DNA from: Diplolepis rosae
Lineage: Eukaryota; Arthropoda; Insecta; Hymenoptera; Diplolepididae
Length of the DNA stretch: 64,000 nt
Direction: 5' to 3'
Assembly: GCA_030998225.1 (NCBI GenBank)
Contig: JAPYXD010000466.1
Location: forward strand, 2,211,001-2,275,000
Shown: in pieces, positions 33,918 to 47,900 of the stretch
How positions within the stretch are numbered: position 1 is the first letter of the stretch
Layout: each line of letters opens with the position of its first letter
Program-made: the position numbers and the translations under genes
The notes under the pieces: generated by a model
What the model was told of the DNA's origin: nothing
The model's input: only the letters and a program-made list of their open reading frames with translations
The model's database searches: none

Positions 33918-35613
33918 TTGAAAACGACAAACATCCCCGCTAGGTATGGGGGGCGTAAAGTGGTTCCTAATTAATTTGCACTAAATCCTACAATATTCGA
34001 TCCTTAAATTCTAGGTATCTAGCATAGTTTTATTGACCAAATACTTTATTCACATTTTTTGGCATTTGAGGTTGAAATAAAGAAACACTCCTCTATGTAT
34101 GGGGCTGAGAATTTTACTGTAGTTAACTGGAACTGAATGCTACGATATCAAGTTCTGAAATTGTAGGTATCTATAATAGTTTGATTTTACAAATGCTCTT
34201 ATCGAAATTTTGGGCATTTGAGGTTGAAAACGACAAACATCCCAGCTAGGTATGGGGGCGTAATGTGTTTCCTAATCAAGTGGCACTAAATCCTACTATA
34301 TTCGATCCTAAAATTTTAGGTAACTAGCATAGTTTTATTGACAAAATGCTTTATTCACATTTTTTGGCATTTGCGTTTGAAAACGACGAAACATACCTGC
34401 TATGTATGGTGATGAATATTTTTCTGTAGTTGACTGGCACAAAATGCTATGATATCAATTCCTCAAACTTTAGGTATCTAGCTATGTATAATTTTCCAAA
34501 TGCTTTATTCGAATTGTTGGGCATTTGAGGTTGAAAACGACAAAAATCCCCGCTAGTTATGGGTGGTGTAATGTGTTTCCTAATTAATTGGGACCAAATC
34601 CTACAATATTCCATCCTAAAATTTTAGGTATCTAGCATAGTTTTATTGACCAAATGCTTTATTCACATTTTTTGGCATTTGGGGTTGAAAACGACGAAAC
34701 ATACCTGCTATTTATGGTGCTGAATTTTTTTCCTGTAGTTAACTGGCACTAAATGCTCTGATATCACGTCCTCAAACTTTAGGTATCTGGTTAAGTATAA
34801 CGTTCCAAATGCTTTATTCGAAATTTTGGGCATTTGAGGTTGAAAACGACAAACATCCCCGCTAGGTATGGGGGGTTTAATGTGTTTCCCAATTAATAGG
34901 CACTAAATCCTACAATATTCAATCCTAAAATTTTAGGTATCTAGCATAGTTTTTTGACCAAATGGTTTCTTCACATTTTTTGGCATTTGGGGTTGACAAC
35001 GACGAAACATACCTGCTATGTATGGTGACGAATATTTTTTCTGTAGTTAACTGGCACAAAATGCTATGAGTTCAAGTCCTCAGTTTTAGGCATCTAGCTT
35101 AGTATAATTTTCCAAATGCTTCATTCACATTTTTTGGCATTTGTGGTTGAAACGACGAAACATAACTGCTATGTATGGCGATGAATATTTTTTCTGTAGT
35201 TAACTGGCACAAAATGCTATGATATCAAGCCCTCAAACTTTAGGTATCTAGCTATGTATAATTTTCCAAATGCTTTATTCGAATTTTTGGGCATTTGAGG
35301 TTGAAAACGACAAAAATCCCCGCTAGGTATGTGTGGTCTAATGTGTTTCCTAATTAATTGGGACCTAATCCTACAATATTCCATTCTAAAATTTTTTAGG
35401 TATCTAGCATAGTTTTATTGACCAAATGCTTTATTCACATTTTTTGGCATTTGGGGTTGAAAACGACGAAACTTACCTGCTATTTATGGTGCTGAATTTT
35501 TTTTTTCTGTAGTTAACTGGCACTAAATGCTATGATATCAAGTCCTCAAACTTTAGGTATCTATCTAAGTTGAATTTTCCAAATGCTTTATTCGAATTTT
35601 TGGGCATTTGAGG
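33918..35613 (+). repeat. Relic of the second half of the 19-mer HOR
   Basis: The order is a1 (33918), C, a2, b3, a (34531), b4 (34685), a3 (34840), D (34993), b3 (35147), a4 (35301), b (35457). It reproduces positions 12-19 of the 19-mer and the three monomers after copy five. The offset from copy five is about 3857 bp, or 25 monomers (b4 30828 to 34685). The D here is unusual, reading CTATGAGTTCAAG and lacking CTCGCG. Confidence 0.8.
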
Positions 35614-38230
35614 TTGAAAACGACAAAAATCCCCGCTAGGTATGGGTGGTGTAATGTGTTTCCTAATTAAATGGCACTAAATCCTACTATATTCAATCCT
35701 AAAATTTTAGGTATCTAGAATAGTTTTATTGACCAAATACTTTATTCACATTTTTTGGCATTTGGGGTTGAAAACGAGAAACATCACAGCTAGTTATGGG
35801 GGGTGTAATGTGTTTCCTAATCAAGTGGCACTAAATCCTACTATATTCGAACCTAAAATTTTAGGTAACTAGCATAGTTTCATTGACAAAATGCTTTATT
35901 CACATTTTTTGGCATTTAGAGTTGAAAACGACGAAACATACCTGCTATGTAGGGTGATGAGTATTTTTTCTGTAGTTAACTAGCACTAAATGCTATGATA
36001 TCAATTACTCAAATTTTAGGTATCTAGTTAAGTATAATTTTGAAATTCTTTATTCGAATTTTTCAGCATTTGATGTTGAAAACGACAAACATCCCCACTA
36101 GGTATGGGGGGCGTAAAGTGGTTCCTAATTAATTTGCACTAAATCCTACAATGTTCGATCCTTAAATTCTAGGTATCTAGCATAGTTTTAATGACCAAAT
36201 ACTTTATTCACATTTTTTGGCATTTGGGGTTGAAAACGAGAAACATCCCCGCTAGGTATGGGGGGCGTAAAGTGGTTCCTAATTAATTGGCACTAAATCC
36301 TACAATATTCGATCCTAAAATTCCAGGTATCTAGCATAGTTTTATTGTCCAAATACTTTATTCACATTTTTTGGCATTTGGAGTTGAAAACGACGAAACA
36401 TACCTGTTATGTATGGTGATGAGTATTTTTTCTGTAGTTAACTAGCACTAAATGCTATGATATCAAGTCCTCAAATTTGAGGTATCTAGCTAAGTATAAT
36501 TTTACATATTCTTTATTCGAATTTTTGAGCATTTGAGGTTGAAAACGACAAACATCCCCGCTAGGTGTGGGGGGCGTAACGTGGTTCCTAATTAATTTGC
36601 ACTAAATCGTACAATATTCGATCCTTAAATTCTAGGTATCTAGCATAGTTTTATTGTCCAAATGCTTTATTCACATTTTTTGGCATTTGGGGTTGAAATT
36701 AAGAAACACTCCCTCTATGTATGGGGCTGAGAATTTTACTGTAGTTAACTGGAACTGAATGCTACGATAACAAGTTCTGAAATTGTAGGTATCTATAATA
36801 GTTGGATTTTACAAATGCTCTTATCGAAATTTTGGGCCATTGAGGTTGAAAACGAGAAACATCCCAGCTAGGTATAGGTGGTGTAATGTGTTTCCTAATT
36901 AAGTGGCACTAAATCCTACTATATTAGATCCTAAAATTCTAGGTATCTAGCATACTTTTATTGTCCAAATGCTTTATTCACATTTTTTGGCATTTGAGGC
37001 TGAAATAAAGAAACACTCTCTCTATGTAACGGGCTGAGAATTTTACTGTAGTTAACTGGAACTGAATGCTACGATATCAAGTTCTGAAATTGTAGGTATC
37101 TTTAATAGTTTGATTTTACAAATGCTGTATTCGAAATTTTGGGCCTTTGAGGTTGAAAACGAGAAACATCACAGCTAGTTATGGGGGGTGTAATGTGTTT
37201 CCTAATCAAGTGGCACTAAATCCTACTATATTCGATCCTAAAATTTTAGGTAACTAGCATAGTTTTATTGACAAAATGCTTTATTCACATTTTTTGGCAT
37301 TTGCGTTTGAAAACGACGAAACATACCTGATATGTATAGTGATGAATATTTTGTCTGTAGTTGACTGGCACTAAAGGCTATGATATCAACTCTTCAAATT
37401 GTAGGTATCTAGTCAAGTATAATTTTCCAAACGCTTTATTCGAATTTTTGGGCATTTGAGGTTGAAAACGACAAACATCCCCGCTAGGTGTGGGGGGCGT
37501 AACGTGGTTCCTAATTAATTTGCACTAAATCGTACAATATTCGATCCTTAAATTTTAGGTATCTAGCATAGTTTTATTGTCCAAATGCTTTATTCACATT
37601 TTTTGGCATTTCAGGCTGAAATGAAGAAACACTCCCTCTATGTATGGGGCTGAGAATTTTACTGTAGTTAACTGGAACTGAATGCTACGATAACAAGTTC
37701 TGAAATTGTAGGTATCTATAATAGTTTGATTTTACAAATGCTCTTATCGAAATTTTGGGCCATTGAGGTTGAAAACGAGAAACATCCTAGCTGGGTATAG
37801 GTGGTGTAATGTGTTTCCTAATTAAGTGGCACTGAATCCTACTATATTCGATCCTAAAATTCTAGGTATCTAGCATAGTTTTATTGACCAAATGCTTTAT
37901 TCACATTTTTTGGCATTTGGGGCTGAAAACGAAGAAACACTCCCTCTATGTATGGGGCTGAGAATTTTACTGTAGTTAACTGGAACTGAATGCTACGATA
38001 ACAAGTTCTGAAATTGTAGGTATCTATAATAGTTTGATTTTACAAATGCTGTATTCGAAATTTTGGGCATTTGAGGTTGAAAACGACAAAAATCCCAGCT
38101 AGTTATGGGTGGTGTTATGTGTTTCCTAATCAAGTGGCACTAAATCCTACTATATTCTATCATAAAATTTTAGGTATCTAGCATAATTTTATTGACAAAA
38201 TGCTTTATTCACATTTTTTGGCATTTGCGT
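35614..38230 (+). repeat. Satellite zone: a/b1 module then C-a2 dimers
   Basis: The order is A (35614), a2 (35768), b1, a1, a1, b1, a1 (36539), then C (36693), a2 (36846), C (37000), a2 (37153), b2 (37307), a1 (37462), C (37616), a2 (37769), C (37923), a2 (38077). Two a1 units (36539 and 37462), and a third at 40392, share GGTGTGGGGGGCGTAACG and AAATCGTACAATATTC. The C at 37000 has ACTCTCTCTATGTAACGGGC, which breaks the usual TATGGGG. Confidence 0.86.
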
Positions 38231-40391
38231 TTGAAAACGACGAAACATACCTGCTATGTATGGTGATGAATATTTTTCTGTAGTTGACTGGCACAAAATG
38301 CTATGATATCAATTCCTCAAACTTTAGGTATCTAGCTATGTATAATTTTCCAAATGCTTTATTCGAATTGTTGGGCATTTGAGGTTGAAAACGACAAACA
38401 TCCCCGCTAGGTATGGGTGGTGTAATGTGTTTCCAAATTAATAGGCACTAAATCCTACAATATTCAATCCTAAAATTTCAGGTATCTAGCATAGTTTTTT
38501 GACCAAATGGTTCATTCACATTTTTTGGCATTTGTGGTTGAAAACGACGAAACATTCCTGCTATGTATGGTGACGAATATTTTTTCTGTAGTTAACTGGC
38601 ACAAAATGCTATGAATTCAACTCCTCGCGTTTTAGGTATCTAGCTAAGTATAGTTTTTCAAATGCTTCATTCACATTTTTTGGCATTTGTGGTTGAAAAC
38701 TAAGAAACATACCTGCTATGTATGGTGATGAATATATTTTCTGTAGTTAACTGGCACAAAATGCTATGATATCAAGTCCTCAAACTTTAGGTATCTAGCT
38801 AAGTATAATTTTCCAAATGCTTTATTCGAATTTTTGGGCATTTGAGGTTGAAAACGACAAAAATCCCCGCTAGGTATGGGTGGTGTAATGTGTTTCCTAA
38901 TTAATTGGGACCAAATCCTACAATATTCCATTCTAAAATTTTTGAGGTATCTAGCATAGTTTTATTGTCCAAATGCTTTATTCACATTTTTTGGCATTTG
39001 GGGTTGAAAACGACGAAACATACCTGCTATGTATGGTGATGAATTTTTTTTCTGTAGTTAACTGGCACTAAATGCTATGATATCAAGTCCTCAAACTTTA
39101 GGTATCTAGCTAAGTATAATTTTCCAAATGCTTTATTCGAATTTTTGGGCATTTGAGGTTGAAAACGAGAAACATCCCAGTTAGGTATGGAGGGTGTAAT
39201 GTGTTTCCTAATCAAGTGGCACTAAATCCTACTATATTCGATCCTTGAATTCTAGGTATCTAGCATAGTTTTATTGACCAAATACTTTATTCACATTTTT
39301 TGGCATTTGGGGTTGAAAACGAAAAACATCACAGCTAGTTATGGGGGGTGCAATGTGTTTCCTAATCAAGTGGCACTAAATCCTACTATATTCGATCCAA
39401 AATTTTAGCTATCTAGCATAGTTTCATTGACAAAATGCTTTATTCACATTTTTTGGCATTTGGAGTTGAAAACGACGAAACATACCTGCTATGTAGGGAG
39501 ATGAGTATTTTTTCTGTAGTTAACTAGCACTAAATGCTATGATATCAATTCCTCAAATTTTAGGTATCTAGTTAAGTATAATTTTGAAATTCTTTATTCG
39601 AATTTTTCAGCATTTGATGTTGAAAACGACAAACATCCCCACAAGGTATGGGGGGCGTAAAGTGTTTCCTAACTAATTGGCACTAAATCCTACAATATTC
39701 GATCCTTAAATTTTAGGTATCTAACATAGTTTTATTGAACAAATACTTTATTCACATTTTTTGGCATTTGGGGTTGAAAACGTCAAACATCCCCGCTAGG
39801 TATGGGGGGCGTAAAGTGTTTCCTAATTAATTGGCACTAAATCCTACAATATTCGATCCTAAAATTCTAGGTATCTAGCATAGTTTTATTGTCCAAATAC
39901 TTTATTCACATTTTTTGGCATTTGGAGTTGAAAACGACGAAACATACCTGCTATGTATGGCGCTGAGTATTTTTTCTGTAGTTAACTAGCACTAAATGCT
40001 ATGATATCAAGTCCTCAAATTTAAGGAATCTAGTTAAGTATAATTTTACAAATTCTTTATTCGAAGTTTTGAGCATTTGATGTTGAAAACGACAAACATC
40101 CCCGCTAGGTATGGGGGGCGTAAAGTGTTTCCTAATTAATTGGCACTAAATCCTACAATATTCGATCCTAAAATTCTAGGTATCTAGCATAGTTTTATTG
40201 TCCAAATACTTTATTCACATTTTTTGGCATTTGGGGTTGAAAACGACGAAACATACCTGCTATGTATGGTGATGAGTATTTTTTCTGTAGTTAACTAGCA
40301 CTAAATGCTATGATATCAAGTCCTCAAATTTGAGGTATCTAGTTAAGTATAATTTTACATATTCTTTATTCGAATTTTTGGGCATTTGAAG
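38231..40391 (+). repeat. Satellite zone: D-containing block then a/b1 modules
   Basis: The order is b3 (38231), a3 (38385), D (38538), b3 (38693), a4-like (38848), b (39004), a2 (39159), a2 (39313), b1 (39466), a1 (39620), a1 (39774), b1 (39928), a1 (40083), b1 (40237). The first a2 reads CCCAGTTAGGTATGGAGGG, which recurs at 56970. The second reads AACATCACAGCTAGTTATGG. Two A units in a row precede b1, as in the trimer zones. Confidence 0.86.
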
Positions 40392-42187
40392 TTGAAAACG
40401 TCAAACATCCCCGCTAGGTGTGGGGGGCGTAACGTGGTTCCTAATTAATTTGCACTAAATCGTACAATATTCGATCCTTAAATTCTAGGTATCTAGCATA
40501 GTTTTATTGTCCAAATGCTTTATTCACATTTTTTGGCATTTTGAGGCTGAAATAAAGAAACACTCCCTCTATGTATGGGGCTGAGAATTTTACTGTAGTT
40601 AACTGGAACTGAATGCTACGATATCAAGTTCTGAAATTGTAGGTATCTATAATAGTTGGATTTTACAAATGCTCTTATCGAAATTTTGGGCCATTGAGGT
40701 TGAAAACGAGAAACATCCCAGCTGGGTATGGGGGGTGTAATGTGTTTCCTAATCAAGTGGCACTGAATCCTACTATATTCGATCCTAAAATTTTAGGTAT
40801 CTAGCATAGTTTTATTGACCAAATGCTTTATTCATATTTTCTGGCATTTGGGGTTGAAAACGAAGAAACACTCCCTCTATGTATGGGGCTGAGAATTTTA
40901 CTGTAGTTAACTGGGACTGAATGCTACGATAACAAGTTCTGAAATTTTAGGTATCTATAATAGTTTGATTTTACAAATGCTGTATTCGAAATTTTGGGCA
41001 TTTGAGGTTGAAAAACGACAAACATCCCAGCTAGTTATGGGTGGTGTTATGTGTTTCCTAATCAAGTGGCACTAAATCCTACTATATTCTATCATAAAAT
41101 TTTAGGTATCTAGCATAATTTTATTGACAAAATGCTTTATTCACATTTTTTGGCATTTGCGTTTGAAAACGACGAAACATACCTGCTATGTATGGTGATG
41201 AATATTTTTCTGTAGTTGACTGGCACAAAATGCTATGATATCAATTCCTCAAACTTTAGGTATCTAGCTATGTATAATTTTCCAAATGCTTTATTCGAAT
41301 TGTTGGGCATTTGAGGTTGAAAACGACAAAAATCCCAGCTAGTTATGGGGGGTGTAATGTGTTTCCTAATTAAGTGGCACTAAATCCTAGTATATTCAAT
41401 CCTAAAATTTCAGGTATCTAGCATAGTTTTTTGACCAAATGCTTTATTCACATTTTTTGGCATTTGTGGTTGAAAACGACGAAACATTCCTGCTATGTAT
41501 GGTGACGAATATTTTTTCTGTAGTTAACTGGCACAAAATGCTATGAATTCAACTCCTCGCGTTTTAGGCATCTAGCTTAGTATAATTTTCCAAATGCTTC
41601 ATTCACATTTTTTGGCATTTGTGGTTGAAAACGAAGAAACATACCTGCTATGTATGGTGATGAATATTTTTTCTGTAGTTAACTGGCACAAAATGCTATG
41701 ATATCAAGTCCTCAAACTTTAGGTATCTAGCTAAGTATAATTTTCCAAATGCTTTATTCGAATTTTTGGGCATTTGAGGTTGAAAACGACAAAAATCCCC
41801 GCTAGGTATGGGTGGTGTAATGTGTTTCCTAATTAATTGGGACCACATCCTACAATATTCCACCCTAAAATTTTAGGTATCTAGCATAGTTTTATTGTCC
41901 AAATGCTTTATTCACATTTTTTGGCATTTGGGGTTGAAAACGACGAAACATACCTGCTATTTAGGGTGCTGAATTTTTTTTCCTGTAGTTAACTGGCACT
42001 AAATGCTCTGATATCATTTTTGGGCATTTGAGGTTGAAAACGACAAAAATCCCCGCTAGGTATGGGTGGTGTAATGTGTTTCCTAATTAAGTGGCACTAA
42101 ATCCTACTATATTCAATCCTAAAATTTTAGGTATCTAGCATAGTTTTATTGACCAAATGCTTTATTCATATTTTTTGGCATTTGCGT
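40392..42187 (+). repeat. Satellite zone: C-a2 dimers, D block and a truncated monomer
   Basis: The order is a1 (40392), C, a2, C, a2 (41008), b3, a2, D (41470), b3 (41625), a4-like (41780), truncated b4 (41934), A (42034). The junction at 41008 has one extra A (TTGAAAAACGAC). The segment a2 41008 to b3 41163 closely resembles 38077-38384, including GGTGGTGTTATGTG and ATATTCTATCATAAAAT. Confidence 0.86.
41934..42033 (+). repeat. Truncated b4 monomer (100 bp)
   Basis: The unit starts normally (CATACCTGCTATTTAGGG, ATGCTCTGATATCA) but jumps from GATATCA straight to TTTTTGGGCATTTG. About 55 bp that contain GGTATCTGG and the TTTATTCGAA segment are missing. The next A monomer starts in phase at 42034. 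This is one of only two large internal deletions seen in the window. Confidence 0.92.
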
Positions 42188-44962
42188 TTGAAAACGAAGA
42201 AACATACCTGCTATGTATAGTGATGAATATTTTTTCTGTAGTTGACTGGCACTAAATGCTATGATATCAATTCTTCAAATTTTAGGTATCTAGTCAAGTA
42301 TAATTTTCCAAACGCTTTATTCGAATTTTTGGGCATTTGAAGTTGAAAACGTCAAACATCCCCGCTAGGTATGGGGGGCGTAAAGTGTTTCCTAATTAAT
42401 TGACACTAAATCCTACAATATTCGATCCTAAAATTCTAGGTATCTAGCAAAGTTTTATTGTCCAAATACATTATTCACATTTTTTGGCATTTGGAGTTGA
42501 AAAAGACGAAACATACCTGCTATGTATGGTGATGAGTATTTTTTCTGTAGTTAACTGGCATTAAATTCTATGATATCAAGTCCTCAAATTTTAGGTATCT
42601 AGTCAAGTATAATTTTCCAAACGCTTTATTCGAATTTTTGGGCATTTGAGGTTGAAAACGACAATCATCCCCGCTAGGTATAGGGGGTTTAATGTGTTTC
42701 CTAATTAAGTGGCACTAAATCCTACTATATTCGATCCTTGAATTCTAGGTATCTAGCATAGTTTTATTGACCAAATACTTTATTCACATTTTTTGGCATT
42801 TGAGGCTGAAATAAAGAAACACTCCCTCTATGTATGGGGCTGAGAATTTTACTGTAGTTAACTGGGACTGAATGCTACAATAACAAGTTCTGAAATTTTA
42901 GGTATCTATAATAGTTTGATTTTACAAATGCTGTATTCGAAATTTTGGGCCTTTGATGTTGAAAACGAGAAACATCCCAGCTATTTATGGGGGGTGTTAT
43001 GTGTTTCCTAATCAAGTGGCACTAAATTCTACTATATTCTATCATAAAATTTTAGGTATCTAGCATAATTTTATTGACAAAATGCTTTATTCACATTTTT
43101 TTGCATTTGCGTTTGAAAACGAAGAAACATACCTGCTATGTATAGTGATGAATATTTTTTCTGTAGTTGACTGGCACTAAATGCTATGATATCAATTCTT
43201 CAAATTTTAGGTATCTAGTCAAGTATAATTTTCCAAACGCTTTATTCGAATTTTTGGGCATTTGAAGTTGAAAACGTCAAACATCCCCGCTAGGTATGGG
43301 GGGCGTAAAGTGTTTCCTAATTAATTGACACTAAATCCTACAATATTCGATCCTAAAATTCTAGGTATCTAGCATAGTTTTATTGTCCAAATACTTTATT
43401 CACATTTTTCGGCATTTGGAGTTGAAAACGACGAAACATACCTGCTATGTATGGTGATGAATATTTTTTCTGTAGTTAACTGGCACAAAATGCTATGATA
43501 TCAATTCCTCAAACTTTAGGTATCTAGCTATGTATAATTTTCCAAATGCTTTATTCGAATTGTTGGGCATTTGAGGTTGAAAACGACAAACATCCCCGCT
43601 AGGTATAGGGGGTTTAATGTGTTTCCTAATTAATAAGCACTAAATCCTACAATATTCAATCCTGAAATTTTAGGTATCTAGCATAGTTTTTTGACCAAAT
43701 GGTTTCTTCACATTTTTTGGCATTTGAGGCTGAAATAAAGAAACACTCCCTCTATGTATGGGGCTGAGAATTTTACTGTAGTTAACTGGGACTGAATGCT
43801 ACGATAACAAGTTCTGAAATTTTAGGTATCTATAATAGTTTGATTTTACAAATGCTCTTATCGAAATTTTGGGCCATTGAGGTTGAAAACGAGAAACATC
43901 CCAGCTAGGTATAGGTGGTGTAAAGTGTTTCCTAATTAATTGGCACTAAATCCTACAATATTCGATCCTAAAATTCTAGGTATCTAGCATAGTTTTATTG
44001 TCCAAATGCTTTATTCACATTTTTTGGCATTTGCGTTTGAAAACGAAGAAACATACCTGCTATGTATAGTGATGAATATTTTGTCTGTAGTTGACTGGCA
44101 CTAAATGCTATGATATCAATTCTTCAAATTTTAGGTATCTAGTCAAGTATAATTTTCCAAACGCTTTATTCGAATTTTTGGGCATTTGAAGTTGAAAACG
44201 TCAAACATCCCCGCTAGGTATGGGGGGCGTAAAGTGTTTCCTAATTAATTGACACTAAATCCTACAATATTCGATCCTAAAATTCTAGGTATCTAGCATA
44301 GTTTTATTGTCCAAATACTTTATTCACATTTTTTGGCATTTGGAGTTGAAAACGACGAAACATACCTGTTATGTATGGTGATGAGTATTTTTCCTGTAGT
44401 TAACTAGCACTAAATGCTATGATATCAAGTCCTCAAATTTTAGGTATCTAGTTAAGTATAATTTTACATATTCTTTATTCGAATTTTTGAGCATTTGAGG
44501 TTGAAAACGACATACATCCCCGCTAGGTACGGGTGGTGTAATGTGTTTCCTAATTAAGTGGCACTAAATCCTACCATATTCGATCCTAAAATTCTAGGTA
44601 TCTAGCATAGTTTTATTGACCAAATGCTTTATTCATATTTTCTGGCATTTGGGGTTGAAAACGAAGAAACACTCCCACTATGTATGGGGCTGAGAATTTT
44701 ACTGTAGTTAACTGGGACTGAATGCTACGATAACAAGTTCTGAAATTGTAGGTATCTATAATAGTTTGATTTTACAAATGCTCTTATCGAAATTTTGGGC
44801 CATTGATGTTGAAAACGACAAACATCCCAGCTAGGTATGGGGGCTGTAATGTGTTTCCTAATCAAGTGGCACTAAATCCTACTATATTCGATCCTAAAAT
44901 TTTAGGCATCTAGCTTAGTATAATTTTCCAAATGCTTCATTCACATTTTTTGGCATTTGTGG
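42188..44962 (+). repeat. 6-monomer higher-order repeat (~924 bp), three tandem copies
   Basis: The unit is b2-a1-b-a-C-a2. The b2 monomers at 42188 and 43113 and the one at 44037 are 925 and 924 bp apart, and the third unit ends at 44962. The first two b2 copies share ATATTTTTTCTG in place of ATATTTTGTCTG, and all three have TCAATTCTTC. The third position varies (b, b3, b1), as does the fourth (a2-like, a3, A). The final a2 (44809) has an exchanged D-type tail (CATCTAGCTTAGTATAAT, TTCATTCAC), so the array ends in a hybrid. Confidence 0.87.
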
Positions 44963-47900
44963 TTGAAACGACGAAACATACCTGCTATGTATGGTGATGA
45001 ATATTTTTCTGTAGTTGACTGGCACAAAATGCTATGATATCACTTCCTAATACATTAGGTATCTAGCTATGTATAATTTTCCAAATGCTTTATTCGAATT
45101 TTTGGGCATTTGAGGTTGAAAACGACAAAAATCCCCGCTAGGTATGGGGAGTGTAGTGTGTTTCCCAATTAATAGGCACTAAATCCTACAATATTCAATC
45201 CTAAAATTTCAGGTATCTAGCATAGTTTTTTGACCAAATGGTTTCTTCACATTTTTTGGCATTTGCGTTTGAAAACGACGAAACATACCTGCTATGTATG
45301 GTGATATATATTTCTCTGTAGTTGTCTGGCACAAAATGCTATGATATCAATTCCTCAAACTTTAGGTATCTAGCTATGTATAACTTTCCAAATGCTTTAT
45401 TCGAATTTTTGGGCATTTGAGGTTGAAAACGACAAAAATCCCCGCTAGGTATGGGTGGTGTAATGTGTTTCCTAATTAATAGGGACCAAATCCTACAATA
45501 TTCCATCCTAAAATTTTAGGTATCTAGCATAGTTTTATTGACCAAATGCTTTATTCACATTTTTTGGCATTTGGGGTTGAAAACGACGAAACATACCTGC
45601 TATTTATGTTGCTGAATTTTTTTTCCTGTAGTTAACTGGCACTAAATGCTCTGATATCATGTCCTCAAACTTTAGGTATCTGGTTAAGTATAACGTTCCA
45701 AATGCTTTATTCAAAATTTTGGGCATTTGAGGTTGAAAACGACAATCATCCCCGCTAGGTATGGGGGGTGTAATGTGTTTCCCAATTAATAGGCACTAAA
45801 TCCTACAATATTCAATCCTGAAATTTTAGGTATCTAGCATAGTTTTTTGACCAAATGGTTTCTTCACATTTTTTGGCATTTGTGGTTGAAAACGACGAAA
45901 CATTCCTGCTATGTATGGTGACGAATATTTTTTCTGTAGTTAACTGGCACAAAATGCTATGAATTCAACTCCTCGCGTTTTAGGTATCTAGCTAAGTATA
46001 GTTTTTCAAATGCTTCATTCACATTTTTTGGCATTTGGGGTTGAAAACGAAGAAACATATCTGCTATGTATGGTGATGAATATTTTTTCTGTAGTTAACT
46101 GGCACTAAATGCTATGATATCAAGTCCTCAAATTTTAGGTATCTAGCTAAGTTGAATTTTCCAAATGCTTTATTCGAATTTTTGGGCATTTGAGGTTGAA
46201 ACCGACAAAAATCCCCGCTAGGTATGTGTGGTCTAATGTGTTTCCTAATTTATTGGGACCAAATCCTACAATATTCCATCCTAAAATTTTAGGTATCTAG
46301 CATAGTTTTATTGACCAAATTCTTTATTCATATTTTTTGGCATTTGATGTTGAAAAAGACAAACATCCCCGCTAGGTATGGGGTGTAATGTGTTTCCCAA
46401 TTAATGGGCATTAAATCCTACAATATTCAATCCTGAAATTTTAGGTATCTAGCATAGTTTTTTGACCAAATGGTTTCTTCACATTTTTTGGCATTTGTCG
46501 TTGAAAACGACGAAACATTCCTGCTATGTATGGTGACGAATATTTTTTCTGTAGTTAACTGGCACAAAATGCTATGAATTCAACTCCTCGCGTTTTAGGT
46601 ATCTAGCTAAGTATAGTTTTTCAAATGCTTCATTCACATTTTTTGGCATTTGGGGTTGAAAACGACGCAACATACCTGCTATGTATGGTGATGAATATTT
46701 TTTCTGTAGTTAACTGGCACAAAATGCTATGATATCAAGTCCTCAAACTTTAGGTATCTAGCTATGTATAACTTTCCAAATGCTTTATTCGAATTTTTGG
46801 GCATTTCAGGTTGAAACCGACAAAAATCCCCGCTAGGTATGTGTGGTCTAATGTGTTTCCTAATTAATAGGGACCAAATCCTACAATATTCAATCCTGAA
46901 ATTTTAGGTATCTAGCATAGTTTTTTGACCAAATGGTTTCTTCACATTTTTTGGCATTTGTGGTTGAAAACGACGAAACATTCCTGCTATGTATGGTGAC
47001 GAATATTTTTTCTGTAGTTAACTGGCACAAAATGCTATGAATTCAACTCCTCGCGTTTTAGGTATCTAGCTAAGTATAGTTTTTCAAATGCTTCATTCAC
47101 ATTTTTTGGCATTTGGGGTTGAAAACGACGAAACATACCTGCTATGTATGGTGATGAATATTTTTTCTGTAGTTAACTGGAATTAAATGCTATGATATCA
47201 AGACATCAAACTTTAGGTATCTAGCTAAGTTGAATTTTCCAAATGCTTTATTCGAATTTTTGGGCATTTGAGGTTGAAACCGACAAAAATCCCCGCTAGG
47301 TATGGCGAGTGTAATGTGTTTCTTAATTAATTGGGACCAAATCCTACAATATTCGATCCTAAAATTCTAGGTATCTAGCATAGTTTTATTGACCAAATAC
47401 TTTATTCACATTTTTTGGCATTTGCGTTTGAAAACGAAGAAACATACCTGCTATGTATAGTGATGAATATTTTGTCTGTAGTTGACTGGCACTAAATGCT
47501 ACGATATCAATTCTTCAAATTTTAGGTATCTAGTCAAGTATAATTTTCCAAACGCTTTATTCGAATTTTTGGGCATTTGAAGTTGAAAACGTCAAACATC
47601 CCCGCTAGGTATGGGGGGCGTAAAGTGTTTCCTAATTAATTGACACTAAATCCTACAATATTCGATCCTAAAATTCTAGGTATCTAGCATAGTTTTATTG
47701 TCCAAATGCTTTATTCACATTTTTTGGCATTTGAGGCTGAAATAAAGAAACACTCCCTCTATGTATGGGGCTGAGAAATTTACTGTAGTTAACTGGAACT
47801 GAATGCTACGATATCAAGTTCTGAAATTGTAGGTATCTATAATAGTTTTATTTTACAAATGCTGTATTCGAAATTTTGGTCCTTTGAGGTTGAAAACGAC

